Numbered from the stretch's first letter, positions 1 through 8,744 are shown. The stretch is DNA of 27,785 nt from Candidatus Aminicenantota bacterium (GCA_026706325.1 JAPOYZ010000317.1:1-27785); one strand, 5' to 3'. The notes: generated from the sequence alone by a model not told the origin. Program-made: numbers and translations.

Positions 1-1
1 T

Positions 2-2677
2 CCGGCGGAGACCCATCACGAGAAGGGGTCTTTGCGGGCCCTTCTCGGCGGGAAGGGTGCAAGCCTGGCCGAGATCAGCCGTAGCGGCCTGCCTGTGCCG
101 CCCGGTTTCGTCATCACCACGGAAGCGTGCGTGGAGTACCTGACCTCGGGAGGTATCTTCCCCGATGGGCTGTGGGACCAGGTGCTGGAGGCCATGGCCT
201 GGATGGAGGAGGCGACGGGCAAGGGCTTCGGCAATGCCCGGAACCCGCTGCTCGTCTCGTGCCGTTCCGGAGCCATGCACTCCATGCCCGGAATGATGGA
301 TACGGTGCTCAACGTGGGGCTCAACGACGAGACGGCTGCGGGGCTCGCGGCCCGCTCCGGAGACGACCGGTTCGCGGCCGACGCCTATCGCCGCCTGGTC
401 CAGATGTTCGGCAGTGTGGTGCTGGAGTTGGGCGACGAAGCATTCGAGTCGTATCTGGCGCGGTCAAAACGCAGCCGGCGGGCGTCGTCGGACGCGGATC
501 TGACGGCCTCGGACTGGAAGGAGTTGACGGCAGACTTCAAACACATTATCCGGACAAAGGCCGGCAGCGAGTTTCCGCAGGACCCCTTGGAACAGCTTAG
601 GAAGGCGGTTCAGGCGGTCTTTGGGAGCTGGAACGGCAAGCGCGCCGTCGACTATCGCAACGCCTCGGGCATTCCCCACGACCTGGGGACGGCGGTCAAC
701 GTCGTTTCCATGGTCTTCGGGAACATGGGCCTCGATTCCGGCACCGGCGTGGTCTTTACGCGGAATCCGGTGACCGGAGCCCCGGCGCTCTACGGAGACT
801 ACCTCACCAACGCGCAGGGAGAGGACGTCGTGGCCGGAATCCGCAATACGGAGACGATCACCGACCTCGGGACCCGGATGCCGGGAGTCGCCCGGGAGTT
901 GACTCGAATCTGCCGCAAACTGGAACAGCAATATGGCGACATGCAGGACGTGGAGTTCACCGTCGAGCGGAACAAGCTCTGGATCTTGCAGACTCGGTCC
1001 GGGCAGAGAACGGCCAGGGCGGCCATTCGAATTGCCGTGGATCTTTGCAAGGAGGGGCGCATCACTCGCGACGAGGCGCTGCTCCGGGTCCGTCCCGAAG
1101 ACGTCGACGTCTTCCTCCACCCTGCCTTCGCGCCTCGAGCCAAGGGAGAGGCGAGGACCGCCGGGAACCTGTTGGGCAGGGGAGTCAACGCTTCTCCGGG
1201 GGCCGCGGTGGGACGGGTGGCCTTCGACGCCGACACGGCCGAGAGATGGGGAAGAGAGGGAACCGACGTGGTCATGGTGCGCCCCTTCACCCGGCCCGAC
1301 GACGTTCACGGCATGCTGGCGTCGCGGGGCATCCTGACCATCGAAGGTGGGGCGACCAGCCATGCCGCCGTGGTGGCTCGTCAGTTCGGGGTTCCCTGCG
1401 TGGTCGGAGCCGGAGGGATGGAACTTCGGGAGACGAAACGTTGGCTCAGGGCCAACGGACATCTGGTTCGCGAGGGGGATTGGATCTCCCTTGACGGGAC
1501 CTCGGGAGAAATTTTTCTGGGAAAGATTCCGACCGTCGAATCCAAGCTGGAAGAGCAGAAAGAACTGCAGACGCTCCTTTCCTGGGCTGACAGCCGTCGT
1601 CATCTGGGAGTCTTGGCCAACGCGGATCACCCCCAGGATGCCGTCCGTGCGTTGGCCTACGGCGCCGAAGGCGTGGGCTTGTGCCGGACCGAGCACATGT
1701 TCTTCGAGACCAGCCGCCTGCCCATCGTCCGTCAGATGATCCTCTCGAGTGACGAGGTCGAGCGGAAACAGGCTCTGGATCGTCTTCAGCCCCTGCAACG
1801 GGGAGATTTTGAAGGCCTCTTCCGGGTGATGGATGGGCGTCCCGTGGTGATTCGGCTCATCGATCCGCCGCTGCACGAGTTTCTGCCCACGGAGGAGGAG
1901 ATTCGGGAGCGCCTGCAGGCGTGCCGAACCGAAGGGCGGACACAGGAGGTGGGCGAGTTGCAGCGGACCCTGGCGACGCTGAGGAGGCTGCACGAGAGCA
2001 ATCCCATGATGGGGCTGCGGGGAATCCGGCTCAGTATCGTGATGCCGGGAATCGTGAGCATGCAGGTGAGGGCCGTCTTCGAGGCGGCTTGCAACGTGGC
2101 TCAGGAGGGGGGAACGGTCCGGCCCAAGGTCCTGATCCCTCTCGTAGGTCACGTCAACGAGTTGAAAGTGATTCAGCCGGTCCTGGAGCGGTTGGCCGTA
2201 CAGGTCATGCGGGAGCGGGGGTGCCGGCTCGAGTACATGTTCGGGACCATGATCGAAGTGCCCCGGGCCGCCATCACCGCGAGTCAATTGGCCGAGGTTG
2301 CCGAGTTTTTCTCCTTCGGCACCAATGACCTGACCCAGATGACCTTGGGCTACTCCCGGGACGACGCCGAAACGCACTTCCTGTTGCGCTACGTGGACGA
2401 GGGCATCCTGCCGTCGAATCCATTTCAGACCCTGGACCAGGAGGGCGTCGGGAAGCTGATTCGGATGGCGGTCCAGGAAGGCCGGTCCCGGCGTCCCAAC
2501 CTGGAGATCGGGATCTGCGGGGAACACGGCGGGGACACCGCATCCATCGATTTCTGTCATCGGATCAAGATGGACTACGTGAGCTGTTCGCCGTTTCGGG
2601 TTCCCGTGGCCCGTCTGGCGGCGGCCCAGGCGGCCATCCGGGCGGCCCCTCTCTTCGCCGAGGGGCAGATCCTCTGA
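2..2677 (+). CDS. ppdK: Pyruvate, phosphate dikinase (5' partial)
   Basis: Interconverts pyruvate, ATP and phosphate with phosphoenolpyruvate, AMP and pyrophosphate in the cytoplasm. The reading frame is open to the left edge, so the true start and roughly the first 15-20 residues lie outside. The in-frame TTG at 32 falls inside the conserved N-terminal nucleotide-binding motif (LLGGKGASLAE) and is not the start. Counting from that TTG, the phosphohistidine motif GGATSHAAVVAR carries the swivelling His at residue 444. The C-terminal PEP/pyruvate barrel has GLCRTEHMF and the catalytic Cys829 in GICGEHGGD. Length (about 890 residues) matches the bacterial family, and the order ATP-grasp, His domain, TIM barrel separates it from PEP synthase, which has a shorter linker and different motifs. 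The next gene starts 74 bases downstream. No regulatory-protein gene is visible in the window. Confidence 0.96.
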   Translation, partial: PAETHHEKGSLRALLGGKGASLAEISRSGLPVPPGFVITTEACVEYLTSGGIFPDGLWDQVLEAMAWMEEATGKGFGNARNPLLVSCRSGAMHSMPGMMDTVLNVGLNDETAAGLAARSGDDRFAADAYRRLVQMFGSVVLELGDEAFESYLARSKRSRRASSDADLTASDWKELTADFKHIIRTKAGSEFPQDPLEQLRKAVQAVFGSWNGKRAVDYRNASGIPHDLGTAVNVVSMVFGNMGLDSGTGVVFTRNPVTGAPALYGDYLTNAQGEDVVAGIRNTETITDLGTRMPGVARELTRICRKLEQQYGDMQDVEFTVERNKLWILQTRSGQRTARAAIRIAVDLCKEGRITRDEALLRVRPEDVDVFLHPAFAPRAKGEARTAGNLLGRGVNASPGAAVGRVAFDADTAERWGREGTDVVMVRPFTRPDDVHGMLASRGILTIEGGATSHAAVVARQFGVPCVVGAGGMELRETKRWLRANGHLVREGDWISLDGTSGEIFLGKIPTVESKLEEQKELQTLLSWADSRRHLGVLANADHPQDAVRALAYGAEGVGLCRTEHMFFETSRLPIVRQMILSSDEVERKQALDRLQPLQRGDFEGLFRVMDGRPVVIRLIDPPLHEFLPTEEEIRERLQACRTEGRTQEVGELQRTLATLRRLHESNPMMGLRGIRLSIVMPGIVSMQVRAVFEAACNVAQEGGTVRPKVLIPLVGHVNELKVIQPVLERLAVQVMRERGCRLEYMFGTMIEVPRAAITASQLAEVAEFFSFGTNDLTQMTLGYSRDDAETHFLLRYVDEGILPSNPFQTLDQEGVGKLIRMAVQEGRSRRPNLEIGICGEHGGDTASIDFCHRIKMDYVSCSPFRVPVARLAAAQAAIRAAPLFAEGQIL

Positions 2678-2703
2678 TCTCCATTCCGTCAAATCAGTGC
2701 CGG

Positions 2704-2733
2704 TGCGGTGATTCTGCTAAGATGAGCACCGCA
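2704..2733 (+). promoter_or_regulatory. Candidate promoter/operator before the radical SAM operon
   Basis: A perfect 7-base inverted repeat, TGCGGTG (2704-2710) and CACCGCA (2727-2733), encloses a TGC-TAAGAT sequence (2715-2723) that resembles an extended -10 box. There is no good -35 match 17 bases upstream. Placed 19 bases before the ATG at 2752, it could be a promoter with an overlapping operator, or a 5' hairpin. Inference from sequence only. Confidence 0.3.
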
Positions 2734-2751
2734 TATTCCGGGTAGAGACCT

Positions 2752-3768
2752 ATGCGGCTGACTCAGGCACGGAATCGGTGGAAGTTGCTCTCGGGATACC
2801 TGACGGGACGCGCCGACCTGGAAGCCTACCCCATCACCCTCATCATCGAGAACACCGGGAAATGCAACCTCAAGTGCCCCATGTGTCCGAGGGAGCTGGG
2901 CTACTATCCTCCTGAGGACTTCGATTTCGGCCTCTTCCAGCAGATCATCGATGAAATCAGCCGGAAGACCGAATTGGTGTTCCCCTGGGGAGGCGGCGAG
3001 CCTCTCATGAATCCGGACATCTTCCGCATGGTCCGGTACTGCAAGGACGCCGACATCTACACGGTGGTCTCGACCAACGCCACCCTGTTGGATCAACGCC
3101 GGAGCCAGGAACTCCTGGAGTCGGGTCTGGACAGTCTCATCATCGCCTTCGACGGAACGACTCCCGAAACTTACGAAAAGTACCGCAAGGGGGCCGATTT
3201 CGAGAAGGTCAGGGCCAACATCCTGAGCTTCCTGGAGATGAAGAGGGTCCAGCGTCCCGATCTGTTCGTGGTCCTTCAGATGGTCCGCCTGCCCGAGAAC
3301 CAGCATCAGGTCCGGGACTTTCAGCGGATGTGGTCCATCGACGGCGTCGACGAAGTTCGCATCAAGGAGGATGAGATCGTCATTCCCGAGGTGGCATTGG
3401 AGGAGAGGGTCCAGCACACCCGGCGGCGGCATCCCTGCTACCAGCTCTGGCAGGGGCCGGCCATGGTCAACTACAAGGGAGAATTCTTCCCCTGTTGCCA
3501 CACCTGGCAGTCCGAACCCATTGGCAACGTCCGCGACTCCTCCATTTACGACCTCTGGAATTCGGAGAGGATGAACCGCATGCGCGAGGCTCATCTGAAG
3601 GGCGACCTGACCGATTACCCCGAGTGCCAGGACTGTCACGCTCCCAATCCTCGTCTTCCCGTCATCCTGGGCAGCTTCATGGTGGACACGCTGAAGGTCC
3701 GCCGCCTGATTCCCCGGATGGAGAAGCTGGCCATCTTCTACAAGATGCCGATATTCAGGGATCACTAG
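2752..3768 (+). CDS. Radical SAM protein with SPASM domain
   Basis: The N-terminal half is a radical SAM domain. Cys38, Cys42 and Cys45 form the CxxxCxxC motif for the SAM-binding [4Fe-4S] cluster (in GKCNLKCPMC), followed by a glycine-rich WGGGEP strand. The C-terminal third has the Cys arrangement of a SPASM/twitch auxiliary-cluster domain: HPCYQLW, FFPCCHTW and YPECQDCH. Length, 338 residues, is usual for the stand-alone SPASM group. Such enzymes modify peptides, sugars or other small molecules, and the substrate cannot be read from the sequence. The ATG at 2752 has only a weak ribosome-binding site (GGGTAGAG). Two membrane glycosyltransferase-like genes follow, the first only 9 bases downstream, so a role in building or modifying a lipid-linked glycan is a reasonable inference. 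No small precursor-peptide gene is visible beside it, which argues against a ribosomal peptide (RiPP) pathway. Confidence 0.9.
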   Translation: MRLTQARNRWKLLSGYLTGRADLEAYPITLIIENTGKCNLKCPMCPRELGYYPPEDFDFGLFQQIIDEISRKTELVFPWGGGEPLMNPDIFRMVRYCKDADIYTVVSTNATLLDQRRSQELLESGLDSLIIAFDGTTPETYEKYRKGADFEKVRANILSFLEMKRVQRPDLFVVLQMVRLPENQHQVRDFQRMWSIDGVDEVRIKEDEIVIPEVALEERVQHTRRRHPCYQLWQGPAMVNYKGEFFPCCHTWQSEPIGNVRDSSIYDLWNSERMNRMREAHLKGDLTDYPECQDCHAPNPRLPVILGSFMVDTLKVRRLIPRMEKLAIFYKMPIFRDH

Positions 3769-3777
3769 CTCAGACAG

Positions 3778-5448
3778 ATGCAGGCCAGAGTCCTGATCCT
3801 GCTGATTCTGGGGACTCAGCTCCCATTCCTCTTCCAGGCCTTCCACATCGACGACCGCATCTATCTGCGGGTGGCCGACAATATTCTGCAGACGCCGCTC
3901 TACCCCTATGATTTCCGAATCAGCTTCGAGGGCATGGGGGCGCCCGACGGCGCAAGTCACAGCCACCTGCCCCTGGTCAGCTACTACCTGGCGCTGCTGA
4001 AGTGGGTCACCAACAGCGAGTCGGAATGGGTCTGCCATCTCGGCTTCCTGGTCTTTCCCCTCCTGGCGGCTTGGGGGTTTCACGATCTGGCTCGCCGCTA
4101 TGTCCGGTTTCCCCTGGCCGCCTCCTGCCTCCTGGTCACGGCGCCCGGTTTTCTCGTCTCCAGCCACACGGTAATGACCGATGTCCCCTTCTGGTCCTTG
4201 TGGATTGTGGCCCTGTCCCGTTTCCTCCGGGTCAGGGACGGGACCGCTTCGCGGTGGGACTGGCTGATCTGGGGCGCGTCGTTGCTGGGGACCTGTTTCA
4301 TCTCCGTCCTGGGGGCGGGCTTGATGCTGTTGATGCTGGTCTGTCTCTTCCTGCGCGAGTCCGGGGCGCCCCGGATTTCCCGGGGCAAGGCGCTGCTGGT
4401 TCTGGCATCGCCACTGCTGTTGTGGGGCCTGTGGTATCTGCGCGCATATCTGCACTACGAACGATTCCTGCTGCTCAACACGGCTCTCCACGCACTCGGA
4501 CGGGACATCTATTCGGGTTGGATCATGGGGGAGAAGACTCTCTCTCTCCTGTTGAACCTGGGTGGAACGGTGATCTTTCCCTTGGCTCTCTGGTACGGAT
4601 TGGCCGGCCGCGTCGGCGCCCGGGTTCTGGCCGTCCTGTTTCTGCTCTCCTTCGTCCCCTTCTATCTGTGGTGGGAGGATTGGACCTGGAGCCAGGCATT
4701 CCTGTTTTCCCTGTTTCTCTCCAGCGGCGTCGCCGTCTTCTGGCGCTTTCTGTCCGGCTGTGGGACCGACCTCCTCTCCCGGCGGGACTGGCGCTGGCTT
4801 CCCGTCTGGCTCTGGTTTTTCGGGGGGTGCCTGGCATGCCTCCTCATGTACTACTCGGGATCGGTGCGTTACTCGACGCTGGTGGCGGGACCCGTGATTC
4901 TGCTCTGGATCGCCTCCCTGGAGAAACGGGTCAAGGAGGCCTATCTGCTCCGGAACCTGGTCTGGCTCGGGGTGGTGCTGACCGCAGCCTATTCCCTGAC
5001 CATCGCCCACGCCGACTACCGTTTCGCCCGGAGCTACCAGCGGGCGGCCCAGGAGATCGCGCAAGATTACGGACACGAGGGGAAAACGATCTGGTTCACT
5101 GCCGAGTGGGGTTTCCGCCACTACCTGGAGCGGGAGGGAGCCAGGATTCTGGAGCGCACCGAAGTCGGTCCCGAGGCCGGAGATATCCTGGTCAAGCCGG
5201 TCCTGGCTTCCCCCTGGGTGACCCTTTACGATTCCGACGAATACCTCGACCTGCTGGAGCAGCGCCCGGCCCGCATGAACACTCCGTGGCGCATTCTGGA
5301 CCCCTCCTCCCACGCCGGGTTCTACAGTACCGGCTGGGGGATGCTCCCCGTCAGCATTTCCGGGGGAAAGCCTTGGGAGTGGTTCAATATCTTCCGTGTC
5401 AAGAAGCCCTATGACGGACCCGTCCCCGAGCCTGCAACCCACTGGTGA
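3778..5448 (+). CDS. GT-C (ArnT/PMT-like) membrane glycosyltransferase
   Basis: A polytopic membrane protein of 556 residues with about ten hydrophobic segments between residues 1 and 410 and a soluble C-terminal tail. The acidic pair typical of the first extracytoplasmic loop of GT-C enzymes is present (Asp25-Asp26 in FHIDDRIYLRVAD). A second loop motif, SHSHLPLVSYYLALL, follows. Family members (PMT_2/GT39-like, ArnT) move a sugar from a polyprenyl-phosphate carrier to lipid A, protein or glycan on the outer face of the inner membrane. The ATG at 3778 lies 9 bases after the previous stop with little ribosome-binding site, as expected for coupled translation. The end overlaps the next gene by 38 bases. 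The acceptor and sugar are unknown, and fold-level assignment is firmer than function. Confidence 0.78.
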   Translation: MQARVLILLILGTQLPFLFQAFHIDDRIYLRVADNILQTPLYPYDFRISFEGMGAPDGASHSHLPLVSYYLALLKWVTNSESEWVCHLGFLVFPLLAAWGFHDLARRYVRFPLAASCLLVTAPGFLVSSHTVMTDVPFWSLWIVALSRFLRVRDGTASRWDWLIWGASLLGTCFISVLGAGLMLLMLVCLFLRESGAPRISRGKALLVLASPLLLWGLWYLRAYLHYERFLLLNTALHALGRDIYSGWIMGEKTLSLLLNLGGTVIFPLALWYGLAGRVGARVLAVLFLLSFVPFYLWWEDWTWSQAFLFSLFLSSGVAVFWRFLSGCGTDLLSRRDWRWLPVWLWFFGGCLACLLMYYSGSVRYSTLVAGPVILLWIASLEKRVKEAYLLRNLVWLGVVLTAAYSLTIAHADYRFARSYQRAAQEIAQDYGHEGKTIWFTAEWGFRHYLEREGARILERTEVGPEAGDILVKPVLASPWVTLYDSDEYLDLLEQRPARMNTPWRILDPSSHAGFYSTGWGMLPVSISGGKPWEWFNIFRVKKPYDGPVPEPATHW

Positions 5449-7060
5449 ACGATTCCGATGGACGCCGGATCGCGTCGCGGTCCTCTTCCTGGGACTGGGC
5501 GTCCTTGCGCTGCACGTGGTCTGGCTGGCGCTGGATGAGCAACCCCAGGTCTGGGACATGGCACACCATCAGATCCGGGGCTGGGAGTCCCTCCAGGCCC
5601 TGAACGCCGGGAGGCTTCCGGAGGACTTCCCCTTACTCTCGTCCTACTACCCGCCCCTCTATTACCTCCAGGAGATGGTGGTCCTGTCCGTCTGGCCCAA
5701 CCGGGACGCCCTCGTCTTTCTCTCCAATCTCCCGGGACTGGTCATGCTCTTCGCCGGAGTCTGGTGGCTGTCCTCCCGGTGCCTGACCCGGAGAACGGCT
5801 CCCTGGGCGGCGCTGCTGGCCTGGTGCTTTCCCCTGGTGGCCTGGACCAGCCGTTTCTCCCTCCTGGACGTGGCGCTCGGCGGGTGGGTCATGCTGGCCC
5901 TCTGCCTGGTGGCCAAGAGCCGGCATCTGGAACGAAAGGGCTATAGCCTGCTGCTGGGTCTGGTCATCGCGGCGGGGATGTTGACCAAGTGGACCTTCAT
6001 CCTGTTTCTGGCGTTTCCGCTGGTTTGGGCGCTGGTCCGTTCCCGGGACCGGAAACGCTCGCTCCTGAATCTGGTCGACGCCGGACTGGTGGCCGCTCCT
6101 CTGGTCTTCTGGTGGTACCTGCCCAACGCCCGGAACCTGATGGAGCGGTTCGCTCTCACCATGCAGGCGGCCGGATGGGAACAGGACCCGGGCCTGGAAT
6201 CCCTGCTGGGCTGGCTCTACTATCCCAGGTCGCTGGCCAGCTACTACCTGTTTCTTCCTCTCACCGCGCTCTTCGTTCTGGGGTCGTTCCTCAAGTCCGA
6301 GCGGAAACAGGACCGGCCTCCGGAGGCGAGCCTGATCCGGTGGGCATTCTGGGGAGGACTCTTTCTGCTGACGATGCTGGAGGCCAAGGATCCCAGATAT
6401 GTCCTCCCGCTGGCCGGACCGCTGGCCATCCTGATTCTCCTGCCTTGGGACCGGCGCCAGTGGGTCGTCCGGCTGGCGGCGGCGCTGGCGTTCCTCCAGT
6501 TCCTGGCCGTCTCGTTCTCCCTGCCTCTGGTTCCCGGGAAGCTGGCTCTCTTCCAGGTGCCGGAAGATGGAGACTACCGGGGCGCCGGCCGGGAGTGGGT
6601 CTTGTTCGCGCCGGGATACTTCGACGTGGCCGGTCCGCCGCGTCGGGAGAACTGGCGCCACCGGGAGATCCTGGAGCAGATTCCCGAGGGAGCCAGAATC
6701 GGCTTCGTCCCTGATCTGGCCCACTATCACATGCTGGCCCTGCGGCTTCAGGCCCTGGAGTCGGGAAGGGAACTGGAAGTCGTCCGGGTGGGCCAGTCGG
6801 CCGCGTCACTGGAACTGTTGGACCGCGTGCAGGCCGTGGTGGGGAAGACCGGGCACCAGGGGATCAGTTACCTCACCACCTTCAATCAGGCGGTCTACGA
6901 ACGGCTGGAGCAAAGCGGTTGGCGCGTCACCCGGCGCTGGTCCCTGCCCGACGGGACCGAGGCGCTTCTCTGGCTTCCGTCCGGACCTCCGGAAGGGTTG
7001 GATTCCGGACGGCCTCTTTCTGCGGTCAGTCCGATTCGGGCAGGACCGCCACGGTCTTGA
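5411..7060 (+). CDS. Second GT-C membrane glycosyltransferase-like protein
   Basis: 549 residues with a short cytoplasmic N-terminus, a first membrane helix at about residues 22-41 and a first-loop acidic motif WDMAHH (Asp49). About ten membrane segments follow, then a soluble C-terminal domain from about residue 390. The layout matches the PMT_2/GT39-like GT-C superfamily and parallels the preceding gene, although the two share little obvious sequence. I prefer the ATG at 5411 to the GTG at 5396: it gives a cleaner N-terminus and still overlaps the upstream gene by 38 bases. The 3' end overlaps the convergent Rid-family gene by 35 bases. With the radical SAM gene it forms a three-gene unit; two GT-C enzymes in a row suggest two sequential sugar additions, or one flippase-dependent transfer plus a paralogue (inference). 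Confidence 0.75.
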   Translation: MTDPSPSLQPTGERFRWTPDRVAVLFLGLGVLALHVVWLALDEQPQVWDMAHHQIRGWESLQALNAGRLPEDFPLLSSYYPPLYYLQEMVVLSVWPNRDALVFLSNLPGLVMLFAGVWWLSSRCLTRRTAPWAALLAWCFPLVAWTSRFSLLDVALGGWVMLALCLVAKSRHLERKGYSLLLGLVIAAGMLTKWTFILFLAFPLVWALVRSRDRKRSLLNLVDAGLVAAPLVFWWYLPNARNLMERFALTMQAAGWEQDPGLESLLGWLYYPRSLASYYLFLPLTALFVLGSFLKSERKQDRPPEASLIRWAFWGGLFLLTMLEAKDPRYVLPLAGPLAILILLPWDRRQWVVRLAAALAFLQFLAVSFSLPLVPGKLALFQVPEDGDYRGAGREWVLFAPGYFDVAGPPRRENWRHREILEQIPEGARIGFVPDLAHYHMLALRLQALESGRELEVVRVGQSAASLELLDRVQAVVGKTGHQGISYLTTFNQAVYERLEQSGWRVTRRWSLPDGTEALLWLPSGPPEGLDSGRPLSAVSPIRAGPPRS

Positions 7061-7445
7061 TCTCTACCAGGGCCTTGGAACCGGCCAGGGACTCGATGTT
7101 GATCAGGGTGTTGGTGGGGTAGTCCCCGTCCGGATAGAGGGAAGGGAACAACTCCCGCCTGGCCGCCAGAAAGGGCGCTACCGACTCCACGCCCACCAGA
7201 TAGGTGGTGAATTCCACCACGTCGGAAAAGGAGGCGCCGGCGCCTTCGAGAATCCGGCCGATGTTATGGAAGACCTGGCGCGTCTGTACGGCGGCGTCGC
7301 CTTCTCCCACCAGCGTTCCTTCCGGCGAGAAGGCGGTCTGCCCTGCGACGAAGAGCAGGCCTCCGGCACGGACGGCGTAGGAGTATTCTCCGCCCGGGGG
7401 AAACATCCCCGGCGGGTTGATGACGGTTCGTTTCTTGCGGCTCAT
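7026..7445 (-). CDS. Rid family (YjgF/YER057c/UK114) protein, non-canonical active site
   Basis: 139 residues covering the whole Rid fold: VRAGGLLFVAGQTA near residue 25, VQTRQVFHNIGRILEGAGASFSDV in the middle, and a C-terminal VEIKTVAVLP. True RidA enzymes hydrolyse reactive 2-aminoacrylate and other imines and use an Arg that sits in a PARSCVEV-like strand. Here the aligned strand reads PTNTLINI, with Asn112 at the Arg position. The protein is therefore probably one of the Rid subgroups without imine deaminase activity, or has a different substrate. The start is fixed by the ATG at 7445, which overlaps the methyltransferase stop as ATGA; an upstream extension in the same frame is not conserved-looking. 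It is the last gene of a three-gene minus-strand unit. Confidence 0.88.
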   Translation of the reverse strand: MSRKKRTVINPPGMFPPGGEYSYAVRAGGLLFVAGQTAFSPEGTLVGEGDAAVQTRQVFHNIGRILEGAGASFSDVVEFTTYLVGVESVAPFLAARRELFPSLYPDGDYPTNTLINIESLAGSKALVEIKTVAVLPESD

Positions 7446-8197
7446 CGACTCGACTCCATGGATGTGACTTCCGGGCCCGGCTTTCTGGCCGTGCAGACGT
7501 AGCCCAGTGTCGTGTTGCGGGTCGGGTCCAGGAAGTCGAACATGGGCAGCAGAACTCCCAACACTCCGCACACGGCGGCGGCCGGCAGGAACAGCAGCCA
7601 CCGCCATCCTCCCTGGAAGTAGAGTATCGAATCCAGCAGGCGCCTTCCCAAGAGGGTGAAGAATCCACCGCCGGCCTCGATGTCAATTTCGGCAAATCCG
7701 GCCCGCTCCAGCAGCCATTGGAGGCCGGGGCGGGTATAGCGGAAATAGTCGTGGGGCGCCTGATGGACTCCCCATTCCTGGGGCGCAGCCAGGAGCAGCC
7801 GGGCACCCGGAGCCAACACCCGGCCCAGCTCTTCCAGCACCGCCCGGGGGTCCCGGACGTGCTCCAGGACCACGATGTTGATGGCCGCCCCGAAGGAGCC
7901 GTCCCGAAACGGCAGCCGCGCCAGGTCCGCCACACCGTCGAGCCGCGAATAGTCCCAGTCGGCGTCTCCCACGGCCAGGTCCACGGCCACATAGCGGCAA
8001 TGGGAGAATTCGCGGGCGTACCGGCACTCGCCGGCGCCGGCGTCCAGCACCCGGGTCCCGGCCGGCAGCGAGCGGCCGAAATCGGCCACCCGGTCTTCGA
8101 TCAGGGTCTCGAACCGAAGGATCAGCCGGCGCACCCATCGGGGAAGCCGGTTCACCATTCGGCGGTGCCAAGGGGCGATGTCATTGGGTCCCATCAT
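7442..8197 (-). CDS. Class I SAM-dependent methyltransferase
   Basis: 251 residues. Motif I for S-adenosylmethionine binding is VLDAGAGEC (residues 50-58), followed by the acidic strand-2 end (AVDLAVGD). The LPFRDGSFGAAINIVVLEHV block (about 95-114) is typical of the Methyltransf_11/UbiE-like group. An unusual feature is a hydrophobic stretch at about 200-220 near the C-terminus, which suggests membrane attachment and a lipid or membrane-bound substrate. Two adjacent ATGs (8197, 8194) are possible starts. The gene overlaps the preceding thioesterase by up to 17 bases and the following Rid gene by 4 bases, so the three are probably translated together. The substrate is unknown. Confidence 0.85.
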   Translation of the reverse strand: MMGPNDIAPWHRRMVNRLPRWVRRLILRFETLIEDRVADFGRSLPAGTRVLDAGAGECRYAREFSHCRYVAVDLAVGDADWDYSRLDGVADLARLPFRDGSFGAAINIVVLEHVRDPRAVLEELGRVLAPGARLLLAAPQEWGVHQAPHDYFRYTRPGLQWLLERAGFAEIDIEAGGGFFTLLGRRLLDSILYFQGGWRWLLFLPAAAVCGVLGVLLPMFDFLDPTRNTTLGYVCTARKPGPEVTSMESSR

Positions 8198-8609
8198 CGA
8201 GGCGGCAGGCTGTCAGAAAGTAGTCGGGAAAGGTGCAGGGACGGCCGTGCCGGTTGGTGGCGATGTGCCGGCTCTCTCCCCGGGCGTAGTTCACGTTTCC
8301 CGCGGGATCCACGATCCGGTAGCCGAAGGTCATGCCCCGTCGGCCCAGGCGCTTCAGACGGGTTCGAATCACAAATTCCCGGTCGTAAAACAGCGGCTTC
8401 ATGTAGCGGCAGTGGACTTCCACGACTGGAAGGAACGTCTCCGATTCCCGTTCCAGCCGGTCGTAACTCAGGCCCAGATCCCGGAAGAACTCGAGCCGCG
8501 CGACTTCGAACCAGACCAGGTGGTTGGAGTGGTGAGCGAACCCCATTTGATCCGTTTCGGCGTAGCGCACCCGGAATCGGGTTTCGGTGACACGGTCTCG
8601 GATCATCAT
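8181..8609 (-). CDS. Acyl-CoA thioesterase, YbgC/4HBT family
   Basis: A 142-residue hot-dog-fold protein. The N-terminal signature RYAETDQMGFAHHSNHLVWFE includes Asp20, the catalytic acid in the 4-hydroxybenzoyl-CoA thioesterase/YbgC group, and the usual His27. It also has the LEFFRDLGLSYDRLE segment of the YbgC family. Such enzymes hydrolyse short-chain, hydroxylated or aromatic acyl-CoA esters in the cytoplasm. It is the first gene of the thioesterase-methyltransferase-Rid unit. There is no tol-pal context here, so a YbgC-type envelope role should not be assumed. Tandem ATGs at 8609 and 8606 lack a clear ribosome-binding site. Confidence 0.88.
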   Translation of the reverse strand: MMIRDRVTETRFRVRYAETDQMGFAHHSNHLVWFEVARLEFFRDLGLSYDRLERESETFLPVVEVHCRYMKPLFYDREFVIRTRLKRLGRRGMTFGYRIVDPAGNVNYARGESRHIATNRHGRPCTFPDYFLTACRLDDGTQ

Positions 8610-8707
8610 GGCGTCGTCTGTTTCGGCAGGCCCAAGTTTACTACGGAAACGGGAGAACAGAGGAGGCTGCTATCGAGTCTCTTCGTATCTCACTCCACTA
8701 CCGGGCC

Positions 8708-8737
8708 TTGATTCGAGTGGTCCGGGACTGGAATACT
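8708..8737 (+). promoter_or_regulatory. Possible promoter of the DUF1080 gene
   Basis: TTGATT (8708-8713) and AATACT (8732-8737) are 18 bases apart, each matching 4 of 6 consensus positions. If used, transcription would begin at about the ATG at 8745 and give a leaderless or nearly leaderless message. The gene also lacks a clear ribosome-binding site. Weak evidence. Confidence 0.25.
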
Positions 8738-8744
8738 CGGGTTG

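Noticed and set aside
32..34. TTG as the start of ppdK
   Set aside because: It lies just before the conserved LLGGKGA motif and the frame is open to the window edge, so the gene is simply cut off.
2689..5559. A 956-codon open frame antisense to the radical SAM and GT-C genes
   Set aside because: No recognisable domain; the plus-strand proteins have clear motifs and membrane helices.
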